64,000 nt of DNA from Cycas panzhihuaensis (GCA_023213395.1 CM041465.1:248069741-248133740), one strand, 5' to 3'. Positions 1 to 14,567 are shown, numbered from the stretch's first letter. Notes: generated by a model from the sequence alone, not told the origin. Made by a program: numbers and translations.

Positions 1-1523
1 AAGTAGTAAATAATAGCATTGGATGGCAGATTTTCAGACACAAAATCTACCCAAATATTATAATAGTAATCTATAGTTATAAATAATAAAAATTATAATG
101 TCTTTTAGTGACTCCCCCCAAATCCCCCTCCCCCCCCAAACACACACATGTTTATTTTAGAGTTAGCTTTCCTAATTAAGTAATTAATAATATTTTGGGC
201 TCATTTTAGTTTTCATGCATATGCTTGAGGAGATTTATGCAGGAATGGCTAATTCTAAGAAGAGGTATAACAAGATCCATTAGAGATTATGTGCAAGGAC
301 CAAAAGCATCATTATACTCCCAAGTTTTAGGGCTACAAATTCAAAAAGTTAAAATGTGCATAACAAGAACCAAAATATAAAAAACACAAATTTACTTATA
401 TTAAATCATTATTAGAAATAATGGAGGGGTAAAAGGTTTGAAAACAAAAATTAGCTACTATTAGTGGTAGTATAAATGAAGATCCTACATGGAATTATAG
501 TATTTATAAGACAATTTGGATAGTAAATGGTAAAGATGATAAACCATAATAGGTGAAGACCTTGTTGGTTAAACTTTGAGATATTAATTATTGGTACAGT
601 AAATTTCTAGATGATCATTTAGAAGATTGAAAAATATTATGCTGACCATTGTAGGAGAAATTTTAGATTACTATACAATAATAGTGAAGTGGTGTATTGT
701 ATTCATAATTTAGCACAAGGACTTAAAGAGAGATTTTATAGTTATGATACAAAGTTGAAATCATTAATTAAGAAGATGGAGTGGTATAATCGATGGTTTA
801 CAAATGTGATAGCTCTTGAAGGGTTAGGGTTCAAATATTAGAGAAAGTTGTGTGTGGTACCATTGATATCATATCATAAAGCTATAAATTAGGCTATGAT
901 CATTGATATTGAAGAAAAAATGGAAATAGAGCACCAAATAAAATCTTCAAAACTTGAGAAGTAAAAACATGTTGTCATTTTCTCTATTGAAATGTTTGAA
1001 AAAAATGATAAAGTATTACATACATAAGAATATAAATGTTAAAGAACGATGACAAAGTTAGTGTATTTGATGTCATGAAGAATGAGCACACTAAAATTAA
1101 GTGTCCTAATCATCATATATCAAGGAAACATTGTCATATTTGTAAACTACAAAATCATAATCTAAAGGAATGTAGATTTAGTATTAGAGCACAATGATGA
1201 TAAGAATTAGATGTGATTCTTGGAAGGGAGGATACTAAGAAGTCCATGATGCATAATTACACTAGTTAAAAAGATAATTTGTTTAGAATACTAGATTCAA
1301 GAGATTTATCCATAGACCTAAAGTGCAATGTTCTAATTATAAATTGCAAGGGCATTTAAGTCAAGATTGCCCATTACAACATTATTGTGTTAGTAATATG
1401 GCCTACTGACCATGATGATGATCATTACACAATGTAAAATAAAATAGTGAAGTTAACATAAGTCAAGATAAACACAAATTTGGAGCCCTAATTTCTGATG
1501 AACTTATGTATATAGTGTAAAAA

Positions 1524-1602
<79 letters not shown>

Positions 1603-2400
1603 TGCATTAAAAATACTCTTATTATTTGAACATGATCATGTGTTTAAATTTTATAAAGCTATGATCCTAACTATCATCCAATGTTTATTGACTCAACATC
1701 ATTTTCAAAGGTAGTTAAATTAAATGACCTAAAAATAGATAATTCTATTTTGGTCCGACTACCATGATTGAAGCATTATCACTTATGGAAAAAGCGTTAC
1801 ACATGGAAACTCATGTAAAATTTATAACATTATTGGCTTATATTCTTACAATGGAAAACTAAATAGTTTAACAAGCACCCGATATGTTGGGAATGAAGAA
1901 CGATCTTAATTTTCCAATTATAGTTAAAACATACTTACATAAAAGATAAACCCCAAGCATTAATAATATTTTGAAATGTATTCAACCTTTATTGTTGATG
2001 CATAAAGTGGATCAATGTGTAGAACTATGTTTATAAATATTAGGAAAAAATATTTAGACAACCTACTCTTTGGCTTTCCAAGTTTTGGTTGTGGATAGTG
2101 GATTAATAAGGAGTGGAACCAATTTAAATATTGATGGACCAAATGATTTACATTGCAATTCATATTTTTCAAGTGGAATTTTGTTGTCATTGCTATGGTG
2201 ATAGGCATGCCATCATATGAGGATTTATTTAACCAATTATGGCTTTATCATGCATATGGCATCCAAAATTGGGGACACAACATACCAACAATCAAGCAAA
2301 AAGGAAAGAAGTCATTGTTTAATATGAACTTAAAAATAATTAGTGAAGAGTTGACATACTCAAGTTAATCTAAAAGCAAATTAAATAATGAAATGTTATT
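1..2400 (+). pseudogene. Decayed gag-protease region of an LTR retroelement (Ty3-like?)
   Basis: The plus strand carries broken coding sequence for a retroelement gag. Two nucleic-acid-binding zinc knuckles can be read: CHICKLQNHNLKEC at 1,132-1,173, complete for CX2CX4HX4C, and CSNYKLQGHLSQDC at 1,329-1,370, in which the second Cys is Tyr. Upstream, around 650-960, is a gag-like helical stretch (LAQGLKERFYSYDTKLKS). Downstream, near 1,660-1,740, FIDSTSFSKVV resembles an aspartic protease active site. A TA microsatellite interrupts it at 1,526-1,599. Two knuckles followed by a protease suggest a Ty3-like order, but no reverse transcriptase or LTR was found, so the class is inferred. Stops are frequent and no intact frame exceeds about 80 codons. 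Confidence 0.45.
1526..1599. repeat. (TA)n microsatellite, 74 bp
   Basis: An uninterrupted alternating AT tract lies inside the decayed gag-protease region. Confidence 0.95.
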
Positions 2401-5400
2401 AAAGTTGGCTCATTTGCTCTTAATAAGGTTGATCACCCACATCAATCACCATTATACATTTTATCTAATGGTAACAAAATTTTAAGATCACAAGGTGGTG
2501 TGGTATACTTGAATCGATGCTTAGAAGATGAAGTTTATTGCCTAATGAGTTTGCACCTATGAAGGAGTAATGAGCTGAGGTTAGTTTATGGGTGTTTAAG
2601 AATTCTTAAATATAAACTAACACTAATAACTAAGGGTTTTAAAACCCTCTATTTCACAGGGATAATTCCCTTCTATACACCAAAATGTGAGGTACTGTAT
2701 ACAAGGACTAACTATAACTTAACACCTAATTCTAAGTGTTGTGAAAATGATTATCCTTTATTTCATAACTAGTAGGAAATTATATGTAAATAAGTTATTT
2801 AGAAAAAGTCAGGGTAGTGGGGGGATACTAAAAAGAAGAAATAAGGCAAAAGAGAAGAAAGAATTTAGAAGTAAATTTAAACTATCATATCAATGTATAT
2901 TGGATTGCGTTTGTAACTTTATATGCCCTCAACTAAGTGGAAATCAAGTAAAGGTGTATATAAAATCATGAAAGTTCGACTAGAGAAAAATATTTATTCA
3001 CTAAGTTAAATTAAGTGAATTAAGACATTCTACAATAAACAAAAAATATTACATAAGAAGTGTGAGCATATAAAACAAACTTGTAAATCTCACAAGCATT
3101 ATTTTTGATGAATAATATATCTTAAGGCCTTCACACCAAGAGCCTTAAATGCCATGCCCTATAGTACCCTCAGGATTACTATTCTATATCCTAGATTCTC
3201 ATAGAGGTCTATTCAATACCATTGAAATTATAACTTATATGTTTACAAAATTTTAAATGAACCCCCTAGAAAGAAAATATCTAAAAAAGAGAAAAAGATT
3301 CTCTATAAGAAGTTCTAAAAAAGTCATGCTTAATATCTTTGTCCTTTCCTTTATAACTATCATGCCTCTCTTAATAAAGATTTCACATGTGCAACTAGCA
3401 TAACCATCATAACTAACATTGACTTTATGTTACCAGCTATTGAATTTGATCTACTTATTTTAAAAATCTTTAATTGATAAAGGATCAATTAAAGTAAGAT
3501 TCATTGAAAGACTTCAAAACTTTATTTTTAGGAATGCAAGTAGTCATTATTTGCTTAAGACAAGCCATCTCAACTTAGACTACTTTTCCAATTGTTTAAA
3601 TAACTATTATGTTATCAATTACAAAGTCAAGTTGTTGTCTAGAATATTTTCTTAATCTTCATTCTCCTTATCAGTGTGAACCTCATTCATGAACTTCTCA
3701 AAATCCATTTACTTTTCTCCTTAAAAAGGGGAAGTAATCTATATTACTCATGCAAACTAGCCAACTCATTAGTTAATGGATCTAATTGAGCATATATAAA
3801 ACCCAACTTATTCATCATTATTCTCACATTCATGAGGGTGACTTTCAGAGTCTGCTCCCATTCCAAATAATCATGTTTATCCTATTTTGTTAAAGAAGAT
3901 CCAGGTATTCACTCTTTAAATTGGTCCAATTCCTTTTCTATAACATTATTAAGTGATATATGGTATCCATTCAATGGTGATTTTAAAGAGGAAAATATAT
4001 TTCTAATATCGTAGGCTTTATATAATAAGTCCCAAAGTAGAGAGGCTAGTTTTACCTTATCTTCTACATTCTTGAACTAGAATTCATCTACCCCTTATTT
4101 TGTCATTATAGATTTTTAAGGTTAAATAAGAATGTCATCCTTTATTCTTGGAGCCTACCCTCACAATGGTTGGACATACAAAGGATCATATATCCTATTA
4201 ATTAAAGAAAACTTTCACTCCACCTTCTCATTTTTAGTCCTCAAAGACTAATTCTTAGTTATTAGACTTTTTGTTGGAGCTTGTAATTCTTTAACTTTCC
4301 TTTAACCATGCTCCCCATGGCTAAGTGAAAATATTCAACCTCCAAAGTAGTATCTTCATCCATAAGAAGGCTAAACCTTTCTTAGTATCACATTTTCCTT
4401 TAATTTTAATTGAATCTATGCTTTGATTTTTACCTTCATATTTATAAACTTACTTATGGGAATCTCTATGTCTACTAGCTCTACTAAAACTTATTCATGA
4501 TCTCTCTACTCTAATTATTACCTAACTTATAGATCCAATGTACATTAAATTTCCTCTAAGTTACAGTGTTGTTCTAGGGCCCTCTCTTCCATTGGTATGG
4601 TTTGAGTTTCATCTCCATTAGAAGAAGAGTCTTTAACAGTTTGTTTGTCCAAAACTAACTCACCTCCTTTTACTAGATGTGGGATTTTTCTAGTTATATT
4701 ACCTTGTTAAATCAATTCTAAGTGTTACCCTTTCTCTATTGGGATGATAAGTAGATGTTCAAGGGACTTAACTATTTTCCCCTTAAAAATAATCATGAGG
4801 ATATTTGTCATAATGGAATTCTCAATTATTATATCTGAAGCTTAGACAAATTTCAACTATGTTCAATACTTCTTAACTATATTATTCCCTATAGTGGTCT
4901 CACTTGCTCATTTTGGAGATGGAAAGTGGGAGATATAATCATATGCTTTCTCAACGAAAGGAATGTGATAGAATACAAGTTAATAAGGCCTTGCCCTCTT
5001 TTCTCTTTATAGGCTAGGTTTGGCTAGATTAGGAATCTTTATTTAAGCTACTTATTCTCATCTTTGGTGACATCTATCCTAGTATGATTTCTTCCACACT
5101 TGCAGAACTAGGTTGGTTAAAGGAAGGGCAAGTAGGTATGAATTCCATCCCATAAATAGGATCATCAACTTTAAAGTTTCATACAATCTCATTGCCATCC
5201 AATTAAAGTGCTAGTTAACTCATGCAATGTCAAGTATCTTGACATGACCCCATCTAGGTCATAATATATCTCCATGATCTTTCAAAGTTTAAAATACTAC
5301 ATTTTGAAGACAACTAATCCACTAATAACCATCTATTTGTTTTCCAATATCTAATCTTCATGGGTAATGTTTGGAAAGTTGTTTTTTAATGTTTCACACT

Positions 5401-7332
5401 CAATTCACCCTTGAGTATTAAAAGTTGTGTTCAAACCTCCAAGAAACACATTCTACCATATAGATACTTGGGTAGGTAAAACATAAATCTATACAATCCA
5501 TTCACATAGATGATGTAATAATCTAGAAATAAATAAAAAATGTCATTGCATTCTCCATTAATCATATTCAACCACTAATGTCACTTATCCTTGAAGGTTG
5601 GCATGATACTCTCTGAATAACAAAGAGAAAATTCATTGCAATTTCATAGTAAAAATAAAGATGCTTGGTATTCCATACCTTCAAAAATAATATGGGTATA
5701 TCATCCTCCTTATTCTTTCCTTGTATTTGAAATAATGCTTTGAGCTTAATAGTTCACAATATTGCATAAAGAAAATAGACATTCATATAAAAGTCATCTC
5801 CTTCCTTGACATCCTACAATTAATGAGAGATGAATGTGTTAACAACCACACCCCAATAAAAAATAACCTTTCCTTTTTAAATATAATAAACAATATATGA
5901 TGTTGTTTCTTTTATCCTGTCAGTATCCTACATTCCCATTCCCTTAGATAGTAAGAGAACATATTTTTGAATTTTTGGGTCTAATTTCTCTATAATAGTA
6001 TGTGATCACTTAGCATCTTTCTTTGTCTTATCTATCATCTAATCATACATAACCCAAACAAGCTCTTTATCCTTTACTATTGCCATCTCAAGTTATAATA
6101 ATTGAATTTATATTTAATTGTAGAAGGTTAAATATCCTTTAAAATTTCTATGCAAAAAGGTCATAAATAGTTTTAGAGTTTGACCTGTATAAAACCATTT
6201 TCTATTCATTAAATATTTTTACCCATAATGAAAGAATGTTAGGATAAGGAACTGCTTCAAGGGCTATCACAATTAGAACCAAGCCTGATGCTCAGTTTGC
6301 TTTATGTACTTTTCTCTAACTTGTATATATCTTCATATTAAAACTTGGTGATATTCCTCATGCCTATAATGGTCTTCACAATAAAAATCTCTAGAAACTC
6401 TTAGTAGAACTCTTTCTCGTACTAATTACCAAGTAGTAGTAGAAGTATAAGTAACTTGTTTAGATGTAAGACACAAAAAATAAACCTTTTGGTGAAAATT
6501 TGAACTTCATCATGATTTGGGGTTAAAAAATAAGTTTTATCTAAACCCCATCTATTAATCCTACATGTGGTGAATTTGGATTGGGTCTAATTAGCATTAG
6601 TTATGCCAAGTATATAAATTTGCTACTTCCCTCATAAATAGTTACCCAAGATCTTGTAAGATTAGCATTTTGCAAAATGTCTTTACTCCCTTACAAAGGT
6701 CAATCATGCAATTTCTATTTTTTAATATTATAGATAGTTTATTTATTACTTCTCTAAGATGAAAGGTCCCTTTATTAAGAAACATTCTTTAAATTCTTGT
6801 AAATGAGTTTCATTTAGCTATGTCATGTAATTCCTCCATCTTATTACTAGGCCTCATGTCCTTGGTTCTCATAATAACCTTTCTTTTGCCTCCTAATAAC
6901 CATCTTAAATAGAACTCTAAAATAAAAAGATATGGCATTTGTTGTATATGAATAGTCTTCTACCTCACGTTATGGCATCTTGGGAGACTCTTAGACTTAG
7001 CTGCTTTGATTGTTCTTTATATCCTCAACTAGATATTATGAAGATGCTAATTGTAACTTTTTGATGAATAACCTTTAAACTTTCACTTCACATTACTCTT
7101 GTGTAATAAATTATGAAGCTAGGTAGAAACAAATAATTTTACACCTAACAAGGTATATTTGTATGATGTCCCTAGGCTCAAAAGATATACTTTTAATGAA
7201 AAGTTTATGGTTACCCTCTAAAGGGATAACTTTCTTTTAATAACCCCTAGTGGGTTGTAGAAAGTAATATAAAAAAGATAAAACAAAAGGAAGAAATTTT
7301 TTTCCCCTAAAAAATAAGAAATATATTGAAAA
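2400..7332. other. Gene-free, repeat-derived DNA
   Basis: No intact gene is visible. The minus strand has short coding-like tracts that I cannot assign, for example around 3,690-3,990 (reading WEQTLKVTLMNVRIMMNKLG and onward) and around 5,080-5,190 (KVDDPIYGMEFIPTCPSF). They are probably remnants of an old element. The short frames at 2,153-2,368 and 2,741-2,971 have no recognisable features. Confidence 0.5.
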
Positions 7333-7900
7333 TGTTAAAATTTTATATTTAAATGTTAAGTGGTGTAATTTATATTGTAACATTATGTGCTTTATGTCAA
7401 GATGTCTTATCAGCTAATTTTATAATGTACACACCCACATTCTTTCTAGTAGTACAATGTTATGACTTGACAGTCATATACTCATAATATACTTTTATTC
7501 ACAAGAGAGCCTAAGGGACACTTGTCTTACATGAAAATGGTATAGCTTATATCTTTGACACTCATTAAACATTAAGCCCCGTAAAGTCTCCCCTTTAACT
7601 TCATGTATTAAAACCAATTCTCATGTATCATATAAGAGAGTGAGTATTATATTATTATGCTTCTATTTTTTTATCCAACTCAACCTTATTCATTTGGAGT
7701 GAGGAACAATCCCTACTCCTCCATATCTTGTGTTCTATCTTATGCTTGATTTATATGCTTATTTCATTTCTTAAGTGTTCATCTTCTTAGCCTCACTATA
7801 GATGCTAATCATCTTATTGTGGTAGTAAACTCCCTTTCCAAGCAATTCTAGAGGTATGTTCATCATTAATTGGTATAAAAGCTAAATATTATTCTCTTCA
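7333..7900 (+). repeat. 5' LTR of element A
   Basis: Starts TGTTAAAATT and ends TTCA just before the primer site. It aligns with 14,173-14,567 and, more distantly, with the LTRs of B and C. Confidence 0.85.
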
Positions 7901-7902
7901 TT

Positions 7903-7914
7903 TGGTATCAAAAC
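7903..7914 (+). other. Primer-binding site of element A
   Basis: TGGTATCAAAAC is a mutated form of TGGTATCAGAGC, which is complementary to the 3' end of plant initiator Met tRNA. It lies two bases beyond the LTR. Confidence 0.75.
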
Positions 7915-7971
7915 TTAATTGTTAAAGAGGAGTTTTTTGCTACTTTCAAATTTAAAGGAGAGTTTACCAAA

Positions 7972-8011
7972 CCTTTGGTGATGACCTTCACTCTCCACAG
8001 GTGATCCAAGG
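7972..8011 (+). other. Decayed copy of the leader hairpin
   Basis: This is the element A counterpart of the nested hairpin at 58,561-58,600 in element C. The outer arm CCAAGG is kept, while the inner stem reads CCTTCA with CACAGG and no longer pairs fully. Confidence 0.55.
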
Positions 8012-9993
8012 CTAAGTTTGGTTCATCTTTCTATAGTTTTTCATTATTTCTAGATATTTGCAAGCTAAAAATCAATAGATTTATTTTCTATTTTTTTTCT
8101 CCTAAAGCTTGTTTTATTATTGCAATAGGAAAATATAAGGAAAACATTATTTTTCTTTATTAAAAAATATTTCACATGGTTTCTTTAGTAAATCTATAGA
8201 TTACTCTCTATTGCTAGCCTCAAACTTAATAGAACTTGCTCATCTTAGTCTTTATCTATAATTGGGTAGCACTCTTAATATATATTGGATAAATTTATCA
8301 CTATTTGGAGAGATTTTTTAGTAAACAAAATATCATTTTTTTCCTCATATATAAAGTCTTCCACTATAAGAGGAACAAAGATTGAGTTCAAATCTACTTA
8401 CTAGAGGCTAGAAGAACTCATACTATCTCTAGCCTAAATAAAAAGAAAAAATTGTAGGAAAGTATGTTTTCTTTTTCTAGATTTGAAAGCTCCCTTCTAA
8501 GGATTGAACTACTCTAATTTCAAACTAACATAAGTGGTGGTGTGTGTAGATGCCATCTAACATCTACATAGGTAAATCTACCTCTTCCTTAATACGTAGA
8601 TTATGTATTATGTGACTAATAGTGGTAGTCATCCATATATTTCCTTCCACAGTCATGCATCTTTTATAAGAGTTATCTTAGCTCCATGTTCACTATGTGG
8701 TGTACCAAATTACTTTATGTCTATCTTAAAATCACTTCCTAACATAGAAAATCTTAGATCTAAGAGTATTTATGATTTGGTTGCTCTATTTGATCCCTGT
8801 AATTAATTGAGTGTTCTGCACAACACCATACAACCATCACAAAATAAGTTCTACATAATTTTTATTTTATTTTTTAACTTTTAGAAAGAATCTTATACTA
8901 TATGTTTGGTATATTCTAGAATATTCTTCTTTTAATAAAAGGTTATTTCCTAAAAGTTTTATCTTTTAAGTTTTTTTTTCTTATAATGATATTGAATCAC
9001 TTTTAAGTGATATCAACTCTTCTTTAATCTTTTGAGTTGCTTACACATAAAAAAAATTTCAAGTATGTTAATTAACTCAAAATAAGTGATTTCAATCAAT
9101 ATTTTATACTCTTGGTAAAATTTTCACATTGTACAACTGTTTATAAGACTCCCTATGTGGTGACCTTCATGCCTTAGTCATTAAAAAGGGCTCAAAATTA
9201 CTTTGTTAATAAAAAATCACTTATTTTAGAGTGGGTTAAGACTATTTAAAGTCCTAATAGTGTTGTGGTGGCATGTTCTCTTAGCATACTTAATTAAATT
9301 TGACATTTTGCAGTCATCTCTTCACTTTAAAATAAATCCACTACAAGCACAACAAGTAAGAAAGCACTTTCTCATTTGGCATTTTATACTTTTTTTTTAA
9401 TAAGTGCTTTTGTAAAATACTTCAAGTGTTTATTTTAGCACATAAGTTACTTCTCTTGAAGCCCTTTTATATCAAATTATTAGGCACTTATAAAGCAAAA
9501 TCATCACCCTTATTAAGTAATTTATTTTAATCAACTTAAACCATTAAAAAAAAATGCTTAAAATAGTGTTGGAGAGGCCTAAAAAATGTTCAAACCTTAC
9601 CTTTATATCTCAAACTTAGTGCATTCCCTAAGGGACCAATTAATCACATGGTTAGTGCATGATAATTGAAATTATTTTTAAGAAAATAAAGTTTGAAAAC
9701 GATGTTGTTAGGGCTACGAATCCCAAGAAAAATATAGTACAACCATGTAAATCAAATCCACATTATTTATTTTAGATTTAATTTGGTCAATTGTTGGTTC
9801 TACTTTAAAAGATTAGGGTTGGGCTAACTTATTACCTAGCCCTCTATCTCTCATCACTTTCTTAAGTTATTAGATTTTCTTTATAAGGTTAAGGTTATTG
9901 GTGTCTTAGAAGGTGAAACTTAAGCAGTAAATACCACCCAGAGTCTTTAAGTTATTTACTAGCTTTAAGAGCCTTTTAATCAACTTTAACATT

Positions 9994-10930
9994 ATGGCTA
10001 CCATCAATATGCTTTATGCATGTACTATCAAGTTAATAGGTCAAGATAACTTCCAAGAGTGGAAGAAGCAAACACAAAATTTATTAATCATGAATGTGTT
10101 TTTGGTATTTGTATCCAGGAAGAACCCCAAACCTGTTTTAACTAGAAGCCCAATTAATAATAAGGTAATTATTAATCTCGATCATATTTTAGTTGCTACT
10201 TAGGAAGCTAATGATGAAATAGCCTTTATGTTTTTTAATACGATTATAGATTTTGTGTTCGATCAAAAAATTGTATATGCTTCTATTTTAAAGAAGCTTT
10301 AGATATTTTAATTTCATTGTATGAAAGGCAAGATGATGCTCATATTTATAATAATAAAAGCCATATTACATACTTTGAGATATATTAAGCCTATATTAAA
10401 ATTTTTGTCTTTAATCAAAGAAATCAATGACTTGATTACTTTTAGGAAACCAACTTAAAAGGGTGAACTTGTGATTGCCACATTATATGCATTACTAAAG
10501 AAGTACAATAGTTTCATCTCTTCAATCACATGAGATGACACACTTGGCATAATAACTTTCAATGAACTTGAAAGTATTTTACTATAAGTGGAGAAAATCT
10601 ACTCTCATAAGGTTGAATCATCTATATCAGGTGCATTCATAGCTAAGTATAGGGATGAGTAGATCCCAAATAGAATCTCAATAAATAGTTTAAGAATGTA
10701 AACATTAACACATCAAAAGCTAATGTTATTTGTTATTCTTGTAGCAAGAAGAACCATATGTAACCAGAATGTTGCAAATATCAGTTGGACATGTAGTAGT
10801 AGTAGAACTGGCCATAACCGCAATGATAGGAACAACAATAATAGTAGTTGTAATAACAACCCCTTAAAGACCAAATCAAGGTGGATTTGGAGGAGGTCAA
10901 AGAGGAAGAAGAGAATTTAAAGGTGGCAAC
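9994..10930 (+). pseudogene. gag of element A (capsid and zinc knuckle)
   Basis: The gag polyprotein would package element RNA. Translation starts at ATG 9,994 (MATINMLYACTIKL). B and C have the same position but ATA in place of ATG. The conserved gag stretch includes FQEWKKQTQNLL. The zinc knuckle at 10,731-10,772 reads CYSCSKKNHM-stop-PEC, with an in-frame TAA at 10,761. It is followed by an RGG-type basic, Gly-rich tail, as in B and C. Many stops make it non-functional. Confidence 0.8.
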
Positions 10931-10979
10931 CAATGCCACACTAGTCAATTTATCGATGATGAAGGTACATTACTTTATA

Positions 10980-13900
10980 CTTATTATACCACATAAAGTG
11001 ATAGTACTTGGATTATTGATTCGAGAGCATCTCATCATATGGATAATAATGAGGACTTTCTTTATGATGTCAAAGAAGAAAGAGGTAAATAGCTATATTT
11101 GGTAATAATGAGATTATACAAATATCTGGAGTGGGCAAAATTACCTCCTTCCATTCTCTAGATTACTCTACTTCAACATTTCCTATAAGTGATACTTATT
11201 TAGTGCCTTTAATATACAAAATCCTTCTATCTATTAGTCAGTTAAATAAATAATAGATCAATATATTATTCAAAGGTGAGAAATATATAATTAGTTATAG
11301 AAATAATCAAGTGGTTACTATTAGTCATTAGGACCATGGCTATTATAAATTTGATGCCTTAAACATAATACTTAATACTTCTCCAACATATTCTATCACA
11401 CAATCAATGACTTAAGAGTAATTTTAGCATAATAGACTAGGCCACTTGAGCCCAGATACCATCAAATTAATATTTAAGAAAAGTATAGTATACAGACTTT
11501 CAAAGATTTCTATATCAAAATATCTTTGTAAAGCATGTATTATGGGGAAATAGTATCATAAGTTTTTTCCTAAAGGTAAAGTATGGTGTGCATATCAACC
11601 TTTGCATTTAGTTCATATTGATTTATATATACCTATGCCCACACCATCTCTTGGAGGAGTTGTATACTACATCGCTTTCATTATGATTTTTTAGACTAGG
11701 TTTAGATCTATTTTACCAAACTCAAATATGAGGTTTTAAAAAAAATCTAAAAATTTAAACTTACTATGGAAAATGAAGTAGACTTGCCCATAAAAATATT
11801 ATAGTTTGATAATGGAGGTGAATTTAGCTTAAAAGACTTTAATCAATTTTATAGGAATCATGGGATTAAGAGGCAATTCATTGCTTTATATATACCTCAA
11901 CAAAATAAAATAGTTAAAAGGATGAATAGGACTTAAACAAGCAAAGACAAAGTAATAATGCATGTTAAGGGGCTTCCTTTTTTTTATTAGGTTAAAGCAT
12001 TTCATATAGCAACTTATGTGGCCAATATGAGCCCTACCACTGCATTCATCGATATAACAATAGAGGAAGCTTGGTATGGAAAAAAGCCAACTATGTGTTA
12101 TTTGAGGACTTTTAGGTGCATTGCTTATATGTATATTCCCCAATAATAAAGGAAGAAATTAGATAATAATAGTCTAAACTATAATTTCATTAGTTACTCT
12201 AGTAACACTAAAGCATATAGAGTATATGATCCTACTTCTAAGAAAATGCATATATCTAAAGATGCAATCATTATTGAGGATAATAAGGAGATGGAACTAA
12301 CATCCATCCATCTTTATCTTAAAAAAGGCAAATAAATTTCTAAGGATTTCCTTTCCTTATAATCTTCAATACCATGCTCATCTTCTACTCCTATCACTTC
12401 TTCATCTACTTCTACTCTATCTTCATCAATAGCTCTACTTGACCCTGGTAGTCTTTTATTGATTAACCATTATAGCTCTAGGATATTGATGTTCAAGTTA
12501 TATCTATAAAGAAGCTACCCAAATAGTATACTTAAATGGTAAAGGAAAATTAAGTTATTAAAAAAGAATATGCATCTAAAACGAGACAATAAATAGTTAA
12601 CTATGCACTTATGGATGAAGTGATTTATGTAGATGATCCTTCCACTTTTGAGAAGGCATGTAAAAGTAAAAAGTAGAAAGCTACCATAGATGAAAAAATC
12701 CATTCTATTGAAAAGAATAGAACTTGGGATTTGGTTGAATTACTTAACAATAAACAAGTAATTGGTTATAAATAGGTGCATAAAATTAAATTCTAATATA
12801 ATAGATTAATTGAGCATCATAAGGCTTAACTAGTTACTAAGAATTTCAAGTAAAATGAAGGCATTGACTATGATGGGACCATTGCTCCTATGGCAAACAT
12901 GAATACCATCAAATTCATATTGGTCTTAACTACTCAATGTAAGTGGCCAATTTATCAAATGGATGTAAAGAGCAGTTTTCTTAATGGTGATCTTCAAGAG
13001 GAGGTATATTTAGAGTAATCTCTTTGATCTATTATGCATGGTAAAGAATATTTAGTTTGTCACCTTAAAAAGGTTTTATATATATTGAAATAGGCACCTT
13101 AAATATGGTACTCTAAAATCAATGATTATTTTTTGAAATATAGATATCATCAATTCTTATTACATCCTAGCTTATAGATAAAAGTTAAGGAGAACTATGT
13201 TGTCTTTATTATTTTATATAATGATTACTTAGTGATCATTAGGATCAATTCTAAGATGATACATGTTCTCTAAGATGACCTTAAGAGAAGTTTTGGGATG
13301 ACAAATCTTAGACTTCTTCATTATTTCTTAGGCATGGAAGTATGGTAACAACTAGGTTATATCTTCATTTCCCAAGCCAAATACACTTGGGACATTTTGT
13401 AGCAATTCAAAATAGAGGACTACAAACAATCATCTATTTCTATGGAGAATGGTATAAAGTTATCACTTGATGAGTAAGCAGCACCAATAGATCCCACATT
13501 ATATCAGCAATTAGTAGGTAGCCTAATCTATCTCACTGATACTAGACTATATCTTTTATTTACAATTGAGATTTATTTCAAGTACGTATCTCAACCTACT
13601 AAAAACTATTAGAATACAACAAAATAGATACTAAGATATCTCAGAGGCACATTATAATATGGCCTTCAATATACACATAATGAGAGCTTCATCTTGGAAG
13701 GATTCTCGAACTCTAATTGGGCAGGATACCAAGATAGTTGCAGATCGACCTTAAGATATTATTTTTGGCTTGGATCATGAGTTATTTCATGGATTTGTAA
13801 GAATCAAGCCAACGTTACCTTGTCATCTATAAAATCATAGTTATAGTCAGCATAGCTTGTGAAGTTATATATATAAGGAGGATTCTTAGCGAGCTTAGAC

Positions 13901-14178
13901 TTAAGCAAAATCACCCTACTAAGTTATATTGTAATACTTAAAGTGTACTCAAATTGACTAAGAATTTAATTTTTCATGAAAGGACTAAGCACATTGAGGT
14001 TCATCACCATTTCATTAGAGAGCATATATAGAATAGTGAGATTGACCTCTTCTTTAGGCCCATAGACTAGTAGCTAATAGATATCTTCACCAACCTACTT
14101 GGTAGAGAAAAGTTTAAAATTTTCAAGGATGGTCTTAGTGTCTGACTTAACATTGTAAACATTAAGGGAGGATGACCT
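10980..14178 (+). pseudogene. pol of element A (protease, integrase, RT, RNase H)
   Basis: Decayed domains follow in copia order. The protease active site near 11,015-11,045 reads IDSRASHHM, where DSGASHH is usual. GAG-pre-integrase and integrase occupy about 11,400-12,280. RT runs from about 12,590 to 13,350, with QMDVKSSFLNGDLQEEVYLE near 12,955-13,015. The catalytic YVDD box reads YNDY near 13,222, so a required Asp is lost. RNase H ends near the LTR with a KHIEVHHHF-type motif around 13,990. The frame ends in TGA at the start of the 3' LTR. It cannot encode an active enzyme. Confidence 0.8.
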
Positions 14179-14567
14179 TTATGTTTAAATATTAAGTGAT
14201 GTATTTTATATTATAATATTATGTACTTTATGTAAAGGTATCTTATCACCTAATATGATAAAGTATACACCTACATTTTTTTTAGTAGCACAATATTATA
14301 ACTTAAAGGTCAATGTACCCCTCATATACTTTTGCTCATAAGAGAGTCCAAGGAACAATTATCTTATATAAAAATGGTATAGCTTACATGTATAACAATC
14401 ACCAAATATTAAGCCCTCTAAGGTCTCTCCTCCAACTTTATATATTAAGACCAATTATTATGTATTATATAAGAGAGTGAGTATTATATTGTTATGCTAC
14501 TATTTTTGAATCTAAGTCAATTCTGTTTATTTAGAATGAAGAACAATTACTACTCCTCTATATCTTA
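14173..14567 (+). repeat. 3' LTR of element A, right end missing
   Basis: Aligned to 7,333-7,740 of the 5' LTR until about 14,567, after which the sequences are unrelated. The purine-rich run before it (TTAAGGGAGGA) is the polypurine tract. Confidence 0.8.

Larger units (their letters stand above)
7333..14567 (+). mobile_element. Ty1/copia element A, full-length but decayed
   Basis: This is the oldest-looking member of the A/B/C family. It has a 5' LTR (7,333-7,900), an initiator-Met-type primer site, a leader of about 2.1 kb without genes, and a gag-protease-integrase-RT-RNase H region in copia order (9,994-14,172). The 3' LTR starts at 14,173 but loses similarity to the 5' LTR after about 14,567, so some 150 bp of its right end is missing. 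That removes any chance of reading a target duplication. The integrase-before-RT order, the HHCC region and the FLNGDLQEEVYLE motif place it in copia. Confidence 0.88.

Noticed and set aside
1-2400. Possible integrated pararetrovirus
   Set aside because: There are two zinc knuckles and a protease-like motif, but no movement protein, coat signature or RT can be seen. A decayed retroelement explains it with less.
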